A stretch of DNA of 64,000 bases from Oreohelix idahoensis (GCA_024509875.1 JAMPIV010016262.1:508501-572500); one strand, 5' to 3'. Numbered from the stretch's first letter, positions 44,340-55,124 are shown. Notes: generated from the letters alone by a model not told the origin. Made by a program: numbers and translations.

Positions 44340-45690
44340 ACCCCAATAATGACCAGATGCAAGACAAAAAATGAGTGTACTTAATGATAGGTCACAGCAA
44401 CTGGGTTTGAAAACACACAGGGAAAAGACAAAAATTATGAGAATAAATGCAACAGATGATAGCCTGATTGCACTTGGAGGAACATCCTAATGAGATGTGG
44501 GTTCATATCTTGGTGACTGTCACAGCGTTGTTTTGCCGTGCATTTTATGTCTTGTGTTCGTTGAGGGGCCAGTCGGGAAGGCCGAGGTTAGACGAACCGG
44601 CAGGTCATGTGACTACCGGAAGTTGGGGGGGGGGGAAAGGAAAGGCACAAAATTAGTCAGTGAGAAGTTAGCCTCTGTCCGGGAAGGACATGTTTGTTTT
44701 CCCTTATGCCAGCGAGATCGCTGTATGTTCTATAGTGGAATACTGTAAACTGAGTGCCTGCCATGTTATCAGATCTTGGTGATAATTACGTTGTTAAGTC
44801 TAGAGTAGTGAAGTGTCTAGATCGCATTGTCTACAGGCCGTAGTGTGATAATTCGTCGATGATTTTGAGTGTGTCATTGTCATATCTTTTGTCGCTCGAG
44901 TGAGCGGTATTCATAGCAGCCATTTGTGGTATAGTTTAGACCTTCATGTGTGGAGGTGATAGTTTAAGCTGCTGAGGCAGGTTTACAGTGGTTTTCTCAT
45001 TATTGTATTTGGTGCGTTTGATGGCCGTGCGAGGCCTTATTGTGTGTGTATATTTATTAAAGGGAAGTACCTGTTAAAGGTGTTTATTACTTTTGTCAGC
45101 AATTGTTGTGTGGTCATACCCTTAGGAGGGCGAGCCTATAGTTGATATTATAAACCCACACAGCAGTGGTGTAACCCGTGGAGTGTTCTCCATGATAAGT
45201 GCTTCCTGACAGTGACAATGCAGACAAAGTTGGAGGAGCAGATAGTGGTATCAAAAGGCAAGGGGAGCTTTCATTGCCTTGAGAAATTTATGGAAATTAC
45301 AAGAAACAAAGCCCCAAGTAAAAATAAGAAACTAAAAAATCAAGGCATTGCTACTGCAAGCCTCTGAAACATGGAAAACAATTTAAAAAATAAGATTGTA
45401 CAACTTAGACTGTCATAAATGGATTCATGAGCAGAACAGAAGGACTGAAATGTTACAACACGATTAGCAATGTGCAATTGATAAAAAACAGTCAAATGTC
45501 ACTGGAACAGAGATGAGGAAAAGACACTGAAGTTGGATTATATTGAGGAAATACGTTTTACAAGATATTCCTAGTTCTGGAATCCCCTGAATAAGAAAAA
45601 CTTGCAGGGAAGAGAATTGCAAAAAAATAAATAAAACATGGAAATACCTTTAACAAATGACACAAGACAGGAAGGATAATGAATGAATGA
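44340..45690 (+). pseudogene. LINE-C RT fragment, split by a solo LTR
   Basis: Broken frames read HTGKRQKLXE and MQQMIA before the LTR, and the ALGGTS to SYLG junction lies at the LTR site; after it come DSGIKRQGELS and a decayed thumb and C-terminal region with GSETW-like remnants. The order fits RT motif D onward. Heavily degraded. Confidence 0.55.
44513..45216 (+). mobile_element. solo LTR, 694 bp, with 5-bp target duplication
   Basis: The LTR runs from TGTCACAGCG at 44518 to CCTGACA at 45211. gtgac at 44513-44517 recurs at 45212-45216, as left by integrase. Inside are a G run (44627-44635), a ggccgaggttag block and catgtgactaccggaagt. No internal gag-pol sequence or second LTR is present, so the body was lost by LTR recombination. 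A shortened relative lies at 20780-21074 on minus. The superfamily cannot be told from the LTR alone. Confidence 0.85.
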
Positions 45691-48357
45691 TTGAATTAAT
45701 CATATAAAAGTGGTGCCAGACATTCGTGATTACCCTGCCAGCCAGCATTGTCCAACACCAGGTAAAAGATACAAGGTATTTTCTTTTTGCCAATAGAACT
45801 GTCATGCTTAGATAGGTTTTAAAGTTATTTAAGGTCCCGCCTGAGTATAGGCGATGGTGATAATACGTGAGAACTAAAGGTGTAAGAAATAGAGTTTCAC
45901 GAGTGAATAGTTTAAGGAGAAGATCTGTCTCTGGACTGAGTAGTTTCTCTAGTCCAGCCTATCTATACGATTATAATTTAGTATAAGACAATCATGCACC
46001 TTCCATATATTGAGAAATATAAGTTCCACTAAACACTCACACAAACACACACAGCTATGTGACAACAAGACACACAAACGTGAAAACTATGGTAAATTTG
46101 GGTATGGGTCTGACCAACACACACAAAGTTTAGTTCTTTTGTTGTTTATTATCATTAAACTTTACAACATCGAATACCTAAAAGAGAAAGATCAAATAAA
46201 TCAGAATTACATGCATAGAAAAATAACAGAATACCTATGCCCTCCCCTCATTGAGAAGAAAAGAACCCAACAAATTAATAACCTCAAAGGTTAAAGGCTA
46301 GCACTAGGTTACAGTATAGACAGTAAAGAAAGAACACAGTTCCCACTAAACGTTATCCAATAAAATTAAACAATAGTCAAACAGAGTGCAGATGATACAA
46401 TGTTTCCTGTACTAAAGAAAATGTTTCACTCTCTCTCTGTCATATGTGGCCACACAATCTTGCTTCTTACCCTATTCTTGGTGAAACAATCTGTTGACGT
46501 AACAATCCATGAATATGTATATATATAAGGTCCAGACTATTTATTATCCGAATCTTTCAATAATTAAATTTTATGAGGGGAACACCTAATTTGGTAGTTG
46601 ATTTCCTGGATAACCAATGTCACCTTGGATAGTTAATGCCGAGACTCTCTGAGATCTGGTGTTCACAGTAAACAGTAGGAAAACATCTGATTGCTAAAAA
46701 AAACTGTTAGTTATTGTTACTTGATGATGATGGTAAATCCTATCGGCTGGCTCTGGTGAGTGCCGATTCTGAAATAGCGTAACTCTTCTGGATACAAAAA
46801 TCCCTTTGGATACGACTATCAAAAGTCGGGAGAATTGTTATATCTTTCACAACCCAGTGGGCTAATAAAAATGCAAAAAATATATATATCTGGGTATTTG
46901 TAAGTCCAGTTAAAATTTACTATTAAAATGTTCGTTAGTCTCGGTGGCTGGTCCTGTTCACAACTGAACTTGGAGACGCGTAAGCCAAAAGAAGACAACT
47001 TTAATCCAATCAGTAAAAATGGAGACAAGGCCCAAGATATAGACCAAAATAAAGCCAAATAAAAAGAAACCGCTGGTTGCCATTGATCGGGTCAAGCCTA
47101 AGGATAGAGGAACATTATGAAAAAATTACTGCTAATAATATCTACATATAAGCACACGTTGTCTCTAGCCTATTCCTATCTGGTCAGTTATTTTTTAATT
47201 TATCCATACGCGCACTTTAACAAGTATCGCCTGTCGCTAAGTAGCTATTAGAGGGTCGGCGTCGGTTTGTTTAGTCGCATGCTATTTAAACAACAGTCAC
47301 TTACTAGATTACACAAAATGAAATAAACGTGAATTCTATTCCGTCAATTATCCGTCGAGCCTAGTGTATTAATTAGTCAACTAAACCGTCTCTTTCTGTG
47401 TGAAAGCGGGTGATAAAATTAACATAACAAGTGAAACATCTGGAATAAAAATAGCTAGGCCTACGCGTTAATTAATTCACTAGTTCTAACACCTAGAAAA
47501 TCACAGTGAATTTAAGATGCTAAAACTTTTAACACTTTAGTACGCTTAAGCACAAATTTATATATTACCAGAAATCCAGAAAGAAAACACCACAAAACTA
47601 TTAACACATCTATTCCCAATGGTTCTAGAAAACGTGTTTAGACTCTCCGAAAAATTCAGAGCGACACTGATAACTGATTTGGGAAAGACGCAGTTTATAT
47701 ATGATCATGTTATTATGATCTCTAGAAGATGTGAATTTTCACACTCTGTTTCCTAGCAGAGAAATCTGAAGCTATGTTTCCAAGATAAAAGGTTTACGGT
47801 CGCTTCTGTCGGCCGTTGCTAACCGACAACAGAGGCTTAAACCGTGTAGCGGGCTTCCTTCCGAGATTTTCCACGCTTCTCAAGATCAAAGCGTTATCTT
47901 TCCCTGTATGTACGAACATCACAGGATTCTCGGGGAATTTGTTTTAGCCTGTGTGGCTACTTCAAAAGAGGGCCGTTATTTCCACGTGCATCTGTCTGGT
48001 GTCTAATGATTGACAGATCGCTCGCGTGAGAAACTCAGGTAAACAAACATGGTTCGCCCCCTGCTATGAATGACAGGTTGCGAAAGTTGGTAAACAAACT
48101 CATTCGTTATGGTCAAGTTAAAAAGAGGCGTGGATTAAAAGGTGAGTCAGACAGGCAGAGAAATGTGTGACTTTGTTAGCGAATCTTAGGACGCTAACGG
48201 GAAAGCAAAGGCTGTCAGATGCTGTAGGCTAGATTTCCATTATACGTCACAATAACATGAACCAAATATAGATATTATCTGTCATGTTTTTTGTGTCTCT
48301 AAATACATATACTTTATATTAACACTCATTATTCTCATACAAATAATGCAACATGCT
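45691..48357. other. no gene recognised (2.7 kb)
   Basis: Intronic sequence with low-complexity A- and CA-rich parts (46010-46110). An inverted word pair tcggccgttgctaaccga lies at 47808-47825. A 94-codon plus-strand frame at 46010 is composed of low-complexity residues and is not believed. Confidence 0.45.
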
Positions 48358-48805
48358 GAACATAACCACATAGGTTCATATCTACCTCAGCCTGATGCAG
48401 GTATAACTTTTGAGGAGGCAAAGAGTTTTATCAGAATCACATACAGAAACAAATGGAATGTAGAACATCCAGGTCACACACAGAATGATGCTTACTACCA
48501 GCTCAACAGAAGAGAACAAGTGGTAATCTTCAGACTGGCCATAACAGATTGAGATACCATCTATTCAACAAACTAAAGATAGGAACTACCGATCAGTGTA
48601 ACTGTGGCACTGATAAAATGACTGCTGAACATCTGCTTCAAAGTTGCCCCTTATATGCGGTACAGAGAAAGCGCATATGGCCGATGCCAGTTCCCTTCAT
48701 GGAAAAGCTTTACGGGGATTCAAATAGCCTCAAACTGACTACTGCTTTCTTTGAGAACATTCAAGTGGACGTCTGAGAGTGTACGAAGAAGAAGAAGAAC
48801 ATAAC
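48358..48805 (+). mobile_element. LINE RH2 3' end, 9-bp target duplication
   Basis: The insert 48367-48796 encodes TFEEAKSFIRITYRNKWNVE, then REQVVIFRLAITD, a frameshift at about 48545, RYHLFNKLKIGTTDQCNCGT and AEHLLQSCPLY, and ends with GAA repeats. gaacataac at 48358-48366 recurs at 48797-48805. The Cys-rich block is the zinc-knuckle-like C-terminus of the RH2 LINE seen at 59235-60140. Confidence 0.88.
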
Positions 48806-48925
48806 TATATTATTTCATGTTTACTCACAAACAGTATGCACATTTCTGTAACTTGTACAGTGAATCAGTACTAAAGAAATGTATAAAATTTTCTTACAAA
48901 TTAATAGGTTCTGAAAACTATCAAC

Positions 48926-49545
48926 AAACGATTTCCTGAGTGAAGCAAGTGAGCAAAATAGTGGCTGAATTTATGTATTTGTGATCAGTTGTGAGCTGTA
49001 CATGAGTGAAGTAAGTGAACAAAGTAGTGGCTGAATTTATGTATTTGTGATCACTTATGAGATGTATATGAGTGAAGTAAGTGGACAAAGAGGTGCTTGA
49101 TTTTATGTATGTGTGATCAATTATGTGCTGTGCATGAGTGAAGTAAGTGAACAAAGTAGTGGCTAGATTTATGTATTTGTGATCAGTCATGTTCACATGA
49201 GTGAAATAAGTGAACAAAGTAGTGGCTGAATTTATGTATTTGTGATCACTTATAAGATGTACATGAGTAAAATAAGTGAACAAAGAAGTGGCTGAATTTA
49301 TGTATTTGTGATCAGTTATGAGCTGTACATGAGTGAAGTAAGTGAATAAAGTAGGGGTTGCTTTATGTATCTGTGATCAGTTATGTGCTGTATAAAAGTG
49401 AAGTAAATGAACAAAGGAGTAGCTGAATTCACGTATTCATGATCTGTTATGAGCTGAACCAAAGGGTTGTTAAAATCTGTTATGAGCTGAACCAAAGGGT
49501 TGTGAAAATCTGTTATGAGCTGAACCAAAGGGTTGTGAAAATCCT
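48926..49545. repeat. 66-bp satellite (8 units) followed by a 33-bp satellite (3 units)
   Basis: The unit is gagtgaagtaagtgaacaaa, gtagtggctgaatttatgta and tttgtgatcagttatgagct plus gtacat. From 49450 a shorter unit, ctgttatgagctgaaccaaa plus gggttgtgaaaat, repeats three times. Related single units recur at 50250-50385, 50660-50690 and 54715-54785, so the array was once longer and has been split by insertions. Confidence 0.93.
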
Positions 49546-49709
49546 TGCTCTGGATTTGTCTTCCAGGAACTGTATCACATATCTTAACTCTTAATATACG
49601 ACCGGCCTATTAGGTAGGCCAACGATCGATCCTTGTTTTATGGCTTGCCTACCTAATAGGCTGGTCGGTGTCCATGTCAAATTTTTTTGTACTCATTACT
49701 GTATATGTT

Positions 49710-50037
49710 GCATGCATGTTTCTTCTTCTTCTTCGTTCGTCCTGAAAAGGACGGTGGTTGCGTTGTGTCTGTTTACGCCTAAGCTGTGATATCTGCACCT
49801 TTCGGTCGACACATCTGACTTCTGCACGGCATTTTTTAGGACCGGGTTTGCCTTCCCATTTCAATCCACACTCGCTCAGCCAGACTGCACTGCTGCAGAC
49901 TGTTTCCAGGACCACCACGAGGAGGTGGAGTGCGGTCTTGACCAGCTCTGGTTCGCTGGTCCTGACGCTGGCAGTCAAGCTATGAGTCACTGACTGCGTT
50001 CTCTATTGCTGCGTCTTTGGGTCCCGCATGCATGTTT
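49710..50037 (-). mobile_element. SINE-D copy 1, GAA-repeat tail, 12-bp target duplication
   Basis: The minus-strand element 49722-50025 (304 bp) starts gggacccaaagacgcagc and ends gtccttttcaggacgaacga then GAA repeats. gcatgcatgttt at 49710-49721 recurs at 50026-50037. It has the same 5' start as the copy at 56919, which marks a defined unit and not a randomly truncated LINE. The tail matches LINE-B, its likely driver. The head is not clearly tRNA-like. Confidence 0.88.
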
Positions 50038-50385
50038 AACACCACTTAACAATTAAGTTAAATGCATGTCATAGATGTTTCATTTCTCCACATTTTATGT
50101 TATCACTATAAAAAAATTATTTAATGCAAAATCAGTAAAGTCTAAAAATGTACTCTCTGAAATCAGCTCGTAAAAACACGGTTTTTGAGCACATATACTA
50201 AGAGTTAATGAATTAACAGGCTATGTATACAATTAACAAATGATGTCATCAATGAATAAAGAAATGGCTAAAGGCATAGATCAATGAATAAAGATGTGGC
50301 TGAAATCATGAGCATGTTTACAAAGAAAGTGACTGAATTCATTAAGCACATGAACAATAAAATGACTGAATTCATTAAGATAAAA
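50038..50385. other. remnants of the 66-bp satellite, no gene
   Basis: tgaataaagaaatggct, aaagtgactgaattcatta and similar words occur with irregular spacing. No coding motif. Confidence 0.5.
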
Positions 50386-50657
50386 AGGTAAAGGATCCCG
50401 TTACATGCCTATTGAGGAATATTGGGAATACGGTGTTAGGCCCATATTTTCTTGACCATCGGCACACTAGGGGTGATGTGGTCAGCATCACGCCGGCCGC
50501 CTTAACATTCCCAGAGTTGTTCTGCTACCCAATTCACGAGGCTGGGTCGACCCCGGAGTCGTCTGCGGTCTAAAAAAAATCCCACCTCAACTGGGGATCA
50601 AACCTTGGACCACTGACCTAGAAAGCCAGTGCACTAACCACTGCGCTACCGTGGCTC
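50386..50657 (-). mobile_element. SINE-C, full copy, tRNA-like head
   Basis: The minus strand begins gagccacggtagcgcagtgg (A box) and ggtttgatccccag (B box), then a GC-rich body (ggtcgacccagcctcg, ggcggccggcgtgatgct) and a tail ggatcctttacc with A-rich end. The flanks, aataaaatg.ctgaattcatta on both sides, are satellite units, so a target duplication cannot be told from native repeats. Head-only copy at 27479. Confidence 0.85.
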
Positions 50658-50689
50658 TGAATAATAAAATGGCTGAATTCATTAGGCTC

Positions 50690-50850
50690 TGCGTAGCTCC
50701 TGGGGGTCTCTGATGAAACACAAAATTAATAGGACTACGTCTATCTCAGGCTTTTGTACAAGGTGACTAATATAAGGTTGTGCATAAAGTTGGTAACCTC
50801 GTTATGTAAAACAAATTGCTACAACAGTCACTGATTTATATATACATGAA
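50690..50850 (+). repeat. dispersed repeat D3, copy 3
   Basis: gggggtctctgatgaaa and ggttgtgcataaagttggta then acctcgttatgtaa match the copies at 3480 and 19230 in order. Confidence 0.5.
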
Positions 50851-50892
50851 TAATGAAGTGACTGAATACAAGAGTAAGTATACACGTTTCAA

Positions 50893-51098
50893 TCAATCAA
50901 TACCCTTTAGCTCCCCAAGGAGCATAGGCCTTCAACAAACACATGCCAAGTCTTCCTGTCCTGTGCCTTCCGCTCAAGTTCTTTCCATGTTTTCCTCATC
51001 ATTTTCACCTCTGTTTCCAGTTCTCTTCTCCATGTGTTTTTTGGTCAACCTCTGCCTCTCTTTCCCTGTGGATTCCAGAACAATGACTGCCTCGTTAA
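50893..51098 (-). pseudogene. LINE-C 3' end with ATTG-type tail
   Basis: On the minus strand the end reads ggggagctaaagggtattga then ttgattg, the likely 3' tail of LINE-C. Coding frames are broken. Its 5' side stops where the Tigger-like MITE begins. Confidence 0.7.
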
Positions 51099-51252
51099 TA
51101 CAGGTATACCTTCCAATAGATTTTGGCAGGAACATCGCTTCGAGCAAGTCGATTTTTTTAGCAATAAAGTATTTATAATTTTACAGTACATTGTTTTTAT
51201 AGACCTAGTGCTATTGCACACTTAGACCTAGTGTAAACATGATTTCAGGCTT

Positions 51253-51260
51253 TTATATGC

Positions 51261-51291
<31 letters not shown>

Positions 51292-54200
51292 CTTTGATCC
51301 ATAACCGCCAACCGTCAAAGCAGTCAGCGGCCATCACGCCTGGTGGCATCTTGTAGGGCAGCAACAAATTGATTCCACTTTGCTCGGTCGGCGGCCATCC
51401 TTCGTACAGTGCCCCAACTGTGGTTCATTCTTTGCATCTCAGCTTCCACAGTTCTCCGCCAAGTTGTTTTTGGTCGGCCTCTCTTTCGCTTTCCCTCGGG
51501 GGTCCATAGCATAGCTGTTCTTGCGATGGTATCATGGTCCCTTCTGAGGACATGGCCAACCCAACTCCAGCGTCTGCCAGCTATGATGGTGTGCATTACC
51601 TCCTGGTTACTCCGAATAAGTAGTTCTTGGTTGCTGATGGTGTTTGGCCAAAAGATTCGGAGAATTTTCCTTAGGCAGATTGTGTGGAAGGAGGACAGTT
51701 TCGACATTTCCTTCTCTGTTACTCTCCAACATTCCGCACCATAGAGAAGCACAGAAAGTACGCAGCTCTCATACAGTCTTAATTTGGTGTTTGTGCTGTA
51801 CTGGGAAGACTTCCAAATGTTGTTGAGAATAGCAAAGGCTGTTCTCGCTTTATTCATTCTGTTGTTAATGTCCTTGCTTGTTCCGCCGTCAGGTGTTACT
51901 ATGCTTCCTAGGTAAGTAAATGTGTCTGTCTGTTCTAACTTCTGGTTCCTTACTGTTATTGGCTCAGGATTGCCCACATTTAGTGTCATGACCTCTGTCT
52001 TCTTCAGATTGATGTTCAGGCCAACCTGCTGGCCATACTTATTCAGTCTATCAGTTTTGTCTTGAATGTGTTGGTGTGAATGCGCGAGCAGTGCAATGTC
52101 ATCTGCATATTCCAAATCTTCCAGTGTAGAAAACGTTGTCCATCTAATTCCCCTTGGACTGCCCTCTGTTGTCTGGCGCATCACCCAATCTATGACTGTC
52201 AAAAATAATGTTGTTGATAAGGGGCATCCCTGTCGTACTCCTGTTTTCACTTCGAAAGTTACATTACTCGATCCAACACTGCACGTAAAGTTAGAATAGA
52301 GGCTTTTTATAATGGAAACAATGCGGCTGGGAATTCCATAAGCTCTCAGAATTTTCCATAGGCTGTCCCTGTGTATGCTGTCGAAAGCCTTTTCAAAATC
52401 AACAAAGTTAATGTACAGCTGTCTCTGCCATTCTGAGCACTGCTCTATAATGTTCCTGAGGGCAAATATATGATCTGCACATCTTCTGTTCTTTCTGAAG
52501 CCCGCTTGTTCTTTCCTCAGTTTATGGTCAACTGCTTTTGAAATTCTCTGGATGATTATCCTGCCTAGTATTTTGCTGGGAACTGAGAGGAGGGTAATTC
52601 CTCTCCAGTTGTTGCAGTCTGCAAGGTCGCCCTTCTTGGGCAATTTGACAATTGTTCCTTTACTCCACTCTGTTGGTGTTGTCTCAGTTTCCCAGACTTG
52701 TGCAAATAGTGGTTCTAATAGTTCTGCTGCTAGTTCAGGGTCTGTCTTGAATAGCTCAGCATTCAGATTGTCGTGACCAGGCGCTTTTCCATTTTTTAGC
52801 CCTTTGATAGCTGTGATAATTTCTTCTTTTCGTGGAATGTCTGTATTTACGTCTAAGTCACTTTCAGCCTCAGGAACATTCAGCTGAGTCTCTGGTGGTT
52901 CCTTATTCAGTGTTTCTCTGAAGTGCTCTGCCCACCTTGTTTCCTGCCCCTGTGCTGTGGTGATGAGATTTCCTTGCTTGTCTCTTACTAACGTTATGTT
53001 GTTTGCACCTCGTTTTCCACTGATAGCTTTAGTTATTTTATAAACTGTGCTTTGTTCATTTCTCAGTGCTGCCTCTTCTGCCTGTCTTGCAAGGTCATCC
53101 AGAAATGTCCTTTTGTTAGCACGGGTTTGACGTTTTACTTCCTTGTCCAGCTGACTGTACTGTTCACTATATATTGCCTTTAACCTGGGAGACTTAGCTT
53201 CTGTTTTCTTCCTTTTCATTTCCTTTCTCTTCGCTATGGTGTTTAGCGTTTCTGGTGTTATCCAGTCTTGGCTCTTTCTTTCCTGGAATCCCAAGCATGA
53301 CTTGCTGCTTTCTTTATATATTGTTGAGATGGTGTTGAATTTCTGGTCCACATCATCGGTCTCTGTTCTTTCCTGGCTTTTGGTAATCAGATATCGTCTC
53401 TTTACGTCGACCACAAACGCTTTTCTGGTGAGGGGGTCCTTAAGTTTCGTGATGTTGTATCTTTTCTGTTTGACTGCAACTGGTCCAGCAGCTCTGAGTT
53501 TCACCTTCAGTCTTGCTACTACTAGGTGATGATCACTTCCCACATCTGCGCCTCTTCTTACTTTCACGTCTTGTAGTGCATGTCTCCATCTGCCATTGAT
53601 CATTATGTGATCTATCTGGTTTTTGTCTCGTCCGTTTGGTGATTCCCATGTTAACGTGTGCACTTCTTTGTGTTGAAAAAGTGTTCCTCCAATGACCAGG
53701 TTGTTAATACTGCAGAAGCTTATTAATTTGTCCCCATTCTCATTTACTGTTCCACTGCCGCATTTCCCCATTACTCTTTCGTTGTAATTATTGTGTGTTC
53801 CAACTTTCGCATTTAGGTCTCCCATTACTATAATAAGATCGTACCTGGGTACAGTTTCCATTTCCTTTTGTACCTGTTGATAGAACTCGTCCTTAATCTC
53901 TTCGTCGCTGTCATTTGTTGGTGCATAACATTGTATAATTGTGGTGTTGGTGAATCTCCCTCTCAGTCTTGCTCTTATTAGTCTGTTGTTAATGGGTTTC
54001 CATTCCAGTAGAGATCTTTCCATTCCTTTCTTAAGGATAATGGCTACACCTTCGTTGTGCTGACCGTCCTCTCTACCAGAATAAAGTACTGTTTCCCCTG
54101 TAGCTGTTTTTATTCTCCCCATCCCTGTCCATCTGCTCTCGCTTATTCCCAGGATATGTAGTTTGTAGTTCCTCATCTCTGCTGTAATCTGTCTCAGCTT

Positions 54201-54611
54201 TCCTGCCTCGTTCATAGTTCTGACATTCCAAAAACCAATTCTGGTTTCGTGTTTTGCGGTCTGGGCATCCGTTTTCATGCCAGTGGCTTCCTTTCGGCTT
54301 TCACCACTGTCAGTCATACGAGCCTGAGACTCCGGATGTCCGTCCTGCATCAAAGTATTTCCATTTATTGCTGTTTCCGTAACGTGTGTGATTTTTTACA
54401 CAGACAGGGGTGTCGGCCCTGTGCTAAAACCCCCAACCTGGAGGACCAGGGTACCAGCTTTTGTCTGACCCCTACCCACGCAGACCAGTCCAGCATGGTT
54501 GAACCTACCAGGAGTAAAACTCCCACTGGCATAGCTCTGGGGATTGTCAGGGTACACAAGCTGCCATACCGCTACAAGGTATAGGTACCATTGATGGCAG
54601 TTATATGCACT
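51253..54611 (-). mobile_element. LINE-B copy d, full-length, 11-bp target duplication
   Basis: The element body is 51264-54600 (3337 bp) on minus: a 5' UTR of about 250 bp, one ORF of 1009 codons, a 3' UTR of some 30 bp and about ten GAA units (51264-51295). ttatatgcact at 51253-51263 recurs at 54601-54611; this word is part of the Tigger-like MITE. It is the only copy here with all parts intact. Confidence 0.95.
51324..54353 (-). CDS. LINE-B ORF2: APE endonuclease plus reverse transcriptase, intact
   Basis: A 1009-residue protein that would nick genomic DNA and copy its own RNA onto the nick. Endonuclease (residues about 36-285): FWNVRTM (41), GISESRWTG (69), CYAPTND (142), GDLNAKVG (178), NQIDHIMI (245) and GSDHHLVVARL (272), so the Asn, Glu, Asp-Asn, Asp and His catalytic positions are all present. 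RT (about 500-800): WSKGTIVKLPKKGD (563), EQAGFRKNRRCADHIF (615), NFVDFEKAFDSIH (649, motif A), GVRQGCPLSTTLF (705, motif B), EYADDIALLAHS (748, motif C). The C-terminus has LLYGAECW, a GHVLRRD block and KRKRGRPKTTW. Length and layout fit the RTE-like, CFDP2-related group with no ORF1. The first Met at 54353 is chosen because it opens the frame; nothing upstream is conserved protein. Confidence 0.95.
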   Translation of the reverse strand: MMQDGHPESQARMTDSGESRKEATGMKTDAQTAKHETRIGFWNVRTMNEAGKLRQITAEMRNYKLHILGISESRWTGMGRIKTATGETVLYSGREDGQHNEGVAIILKKGMERSLLEWKPINNRLIRARLRGRFTNTTIIQCYAPTNDSDEEIKDEFYQQVQKEMETVPRYDLIIVMGDLNAKVGTHNNYNERVMGKCGSGTVNENGDKLISFCSINNLVIGGTLFQHKEVHTLTWESPNGRDKNQIDHIMINGRWRHALQDVKVRRGADVGSDHHLVVARLKVKLRAAGPVAVKQKRYNITKLKDPLTRKAFVVDVKRRYLITKSQERTETDDVDQKFNTISTIYKESSKSCLGFQERKSQDWITPETLNTIAKRKEMKRKKTEAKSPRLKAIYSEQYSQLDKEVKRQTRANKRTFLDDLARQAEEAALRNEQSTVYKITKAISGKRGANNITLVRDKQGNLITTAQGQETRWAEHFRETLNKEPPETQLNVPEAESDLDVNTDIPRKEEIITAIKGLKNGKAPGHDNLNAELFKTDPELAAELLEPLFAQVWETETTPTEWSKGTIVKLPKKGDLADCNNWRGITLLSVPSKILGRIIIQRISKAVDHKLRKEQAGFRKNRRCADHIFALRNIIEQCSEWQRQLYINFVDFEKAFDSIHRDSLWKILRAYGIPSRIVSIIKSLYSNFTCSVGSSNVTFEVKTGVRQGCPLSTTLFLTVIDWVMRQTTEGSPRGIRWTTFSTLEDLEYADDIALLAHSHQHIQDKTDRLNKYGQQVGLNINLKKTEVMTLNVGNPEPITVRNQKLEQTDTFTYLGSIVTPDGGTSKDINNRMNKARTAFAILNNIWKSSQYSTNTKLRLYESCVLSVLLYGAECWRVTEKEMSKLSSFHTICLRKILRIFWPNTISNQELLIRSNQEVMHTIIAGRRWSWVGHVLRRDHDTIARTAMLWTPEGKRKRGRPKTTWRRTVEAEMQRMNHSWGTVRRMAADRAKWNQFVAALQDATRRDGR

Positions 54612-54807
54612 GGGAAGCCTAAAAAATGGGTGTGACCCGCTTTATTGCGATATTTACTGTATTGCATTGCTCTGGAACCGAACTCGCAATATTTCTAAGG
54701 TTTACCTGTACAAATAATTGATGAATTAATGAGTATGAGTAACGAAGTGGTTGATTTCATGAGTATGAGAATGAAAAAAAACTGAATGATAAATAGGAAC
54801 TGCTTAC

Positions 54808-55030
54808 TGTCTGGAAGACTCTCCTCTGGTGACTCATAACTCACTGTCTGGGTTGATGGGTTGCTCACTTCTTTGGGCTTATGTGGAGCATTTCCTGGTT
54901 TTAAGATGTCAGCTGCCTCATAAAGGTTTTGCTCTAAAACTGCAGCATATAGACAGCCATAAGCGCTGGCTCCACGTATCACAATATGATCTAACAGAAT
55001 CTTCGCCTTCCTAAGGTTAGTTACAGGTTT
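54808..55030 (-). CDS. caspase exon: second half of the CARD and linker
   Basis: Acceptor tttctttattaacag and donor GTAAGCA bound 223 bp, starting phase 0 and ending after one base. The protein starts KPVTNLRKAKILLDHIVIRG, continues ASAYGCLYAAVLEQNLYEAA and DILKP, then a Pro/Ser-rich linker ending SPEESLPD. The block T...KA..LL..I..RG..AY..L..AL......A..L is helices 4 to 6 of a CARD, the adaptor domain that recruits initiator caspases to platforms through CARD-CARD contacts. Caspase-2 and -9 types begin with this domain. It joins 41353-41462 by restoring codon AGC. The open frame beyond the donor is not coding. Confidence 0.82.
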
Positions 55031-55124
55031 CTGTTAATAAAGAAAAAAACATTTTTTGTTAAGAAACCACCTTATAAGACACAGTACAGTTAAATTAGCA
55101 ATATATATGTTAAGAATAAGGTAA

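Larger units (their letters stand above)
51099..54710 (-). mobile_element. Tigger-like MITE, split by a full-length LINE-B
   Basis: On the minus strand the element (54708 down to 51101 without the LINE, about 270 bp) starts caggtaaacctt, has tattgcgagttcggttccag, gcaataaagcgggtcacac, gtgtgcaatagca and actttattgctaaaaaa, and ends ggaaggtatacctg. TA at 51099-51100 and 54709-54710 is the target duplication. From memory of human Tigger1 (TcMar-Tigger, pogo group), the order and wording of these blocks follow its first 200 bp closely. It has no transposase, so it is a deletion derivative. Confidence 0.8.

Noticed and set aside
45711..45726. tggtgccagacattcg as an LTR primer-binding site
   Set aside because: It lies 500 bp beyond the solo LTR and its target duplication, within flanking LINE sequence, so it cannot belong to that LTR.
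45900..46300. A 94-codon frame with HSHKHTQLCDNKTHKREN
   Set aside because: Low-complexity CA-rich sequence, no homology or splice context.
48921..49283. A 120-codon minus-strand frame with repeating FTYFTHV
   Set aside because: Translation of the 66-bp satellite, again a multiple of three.
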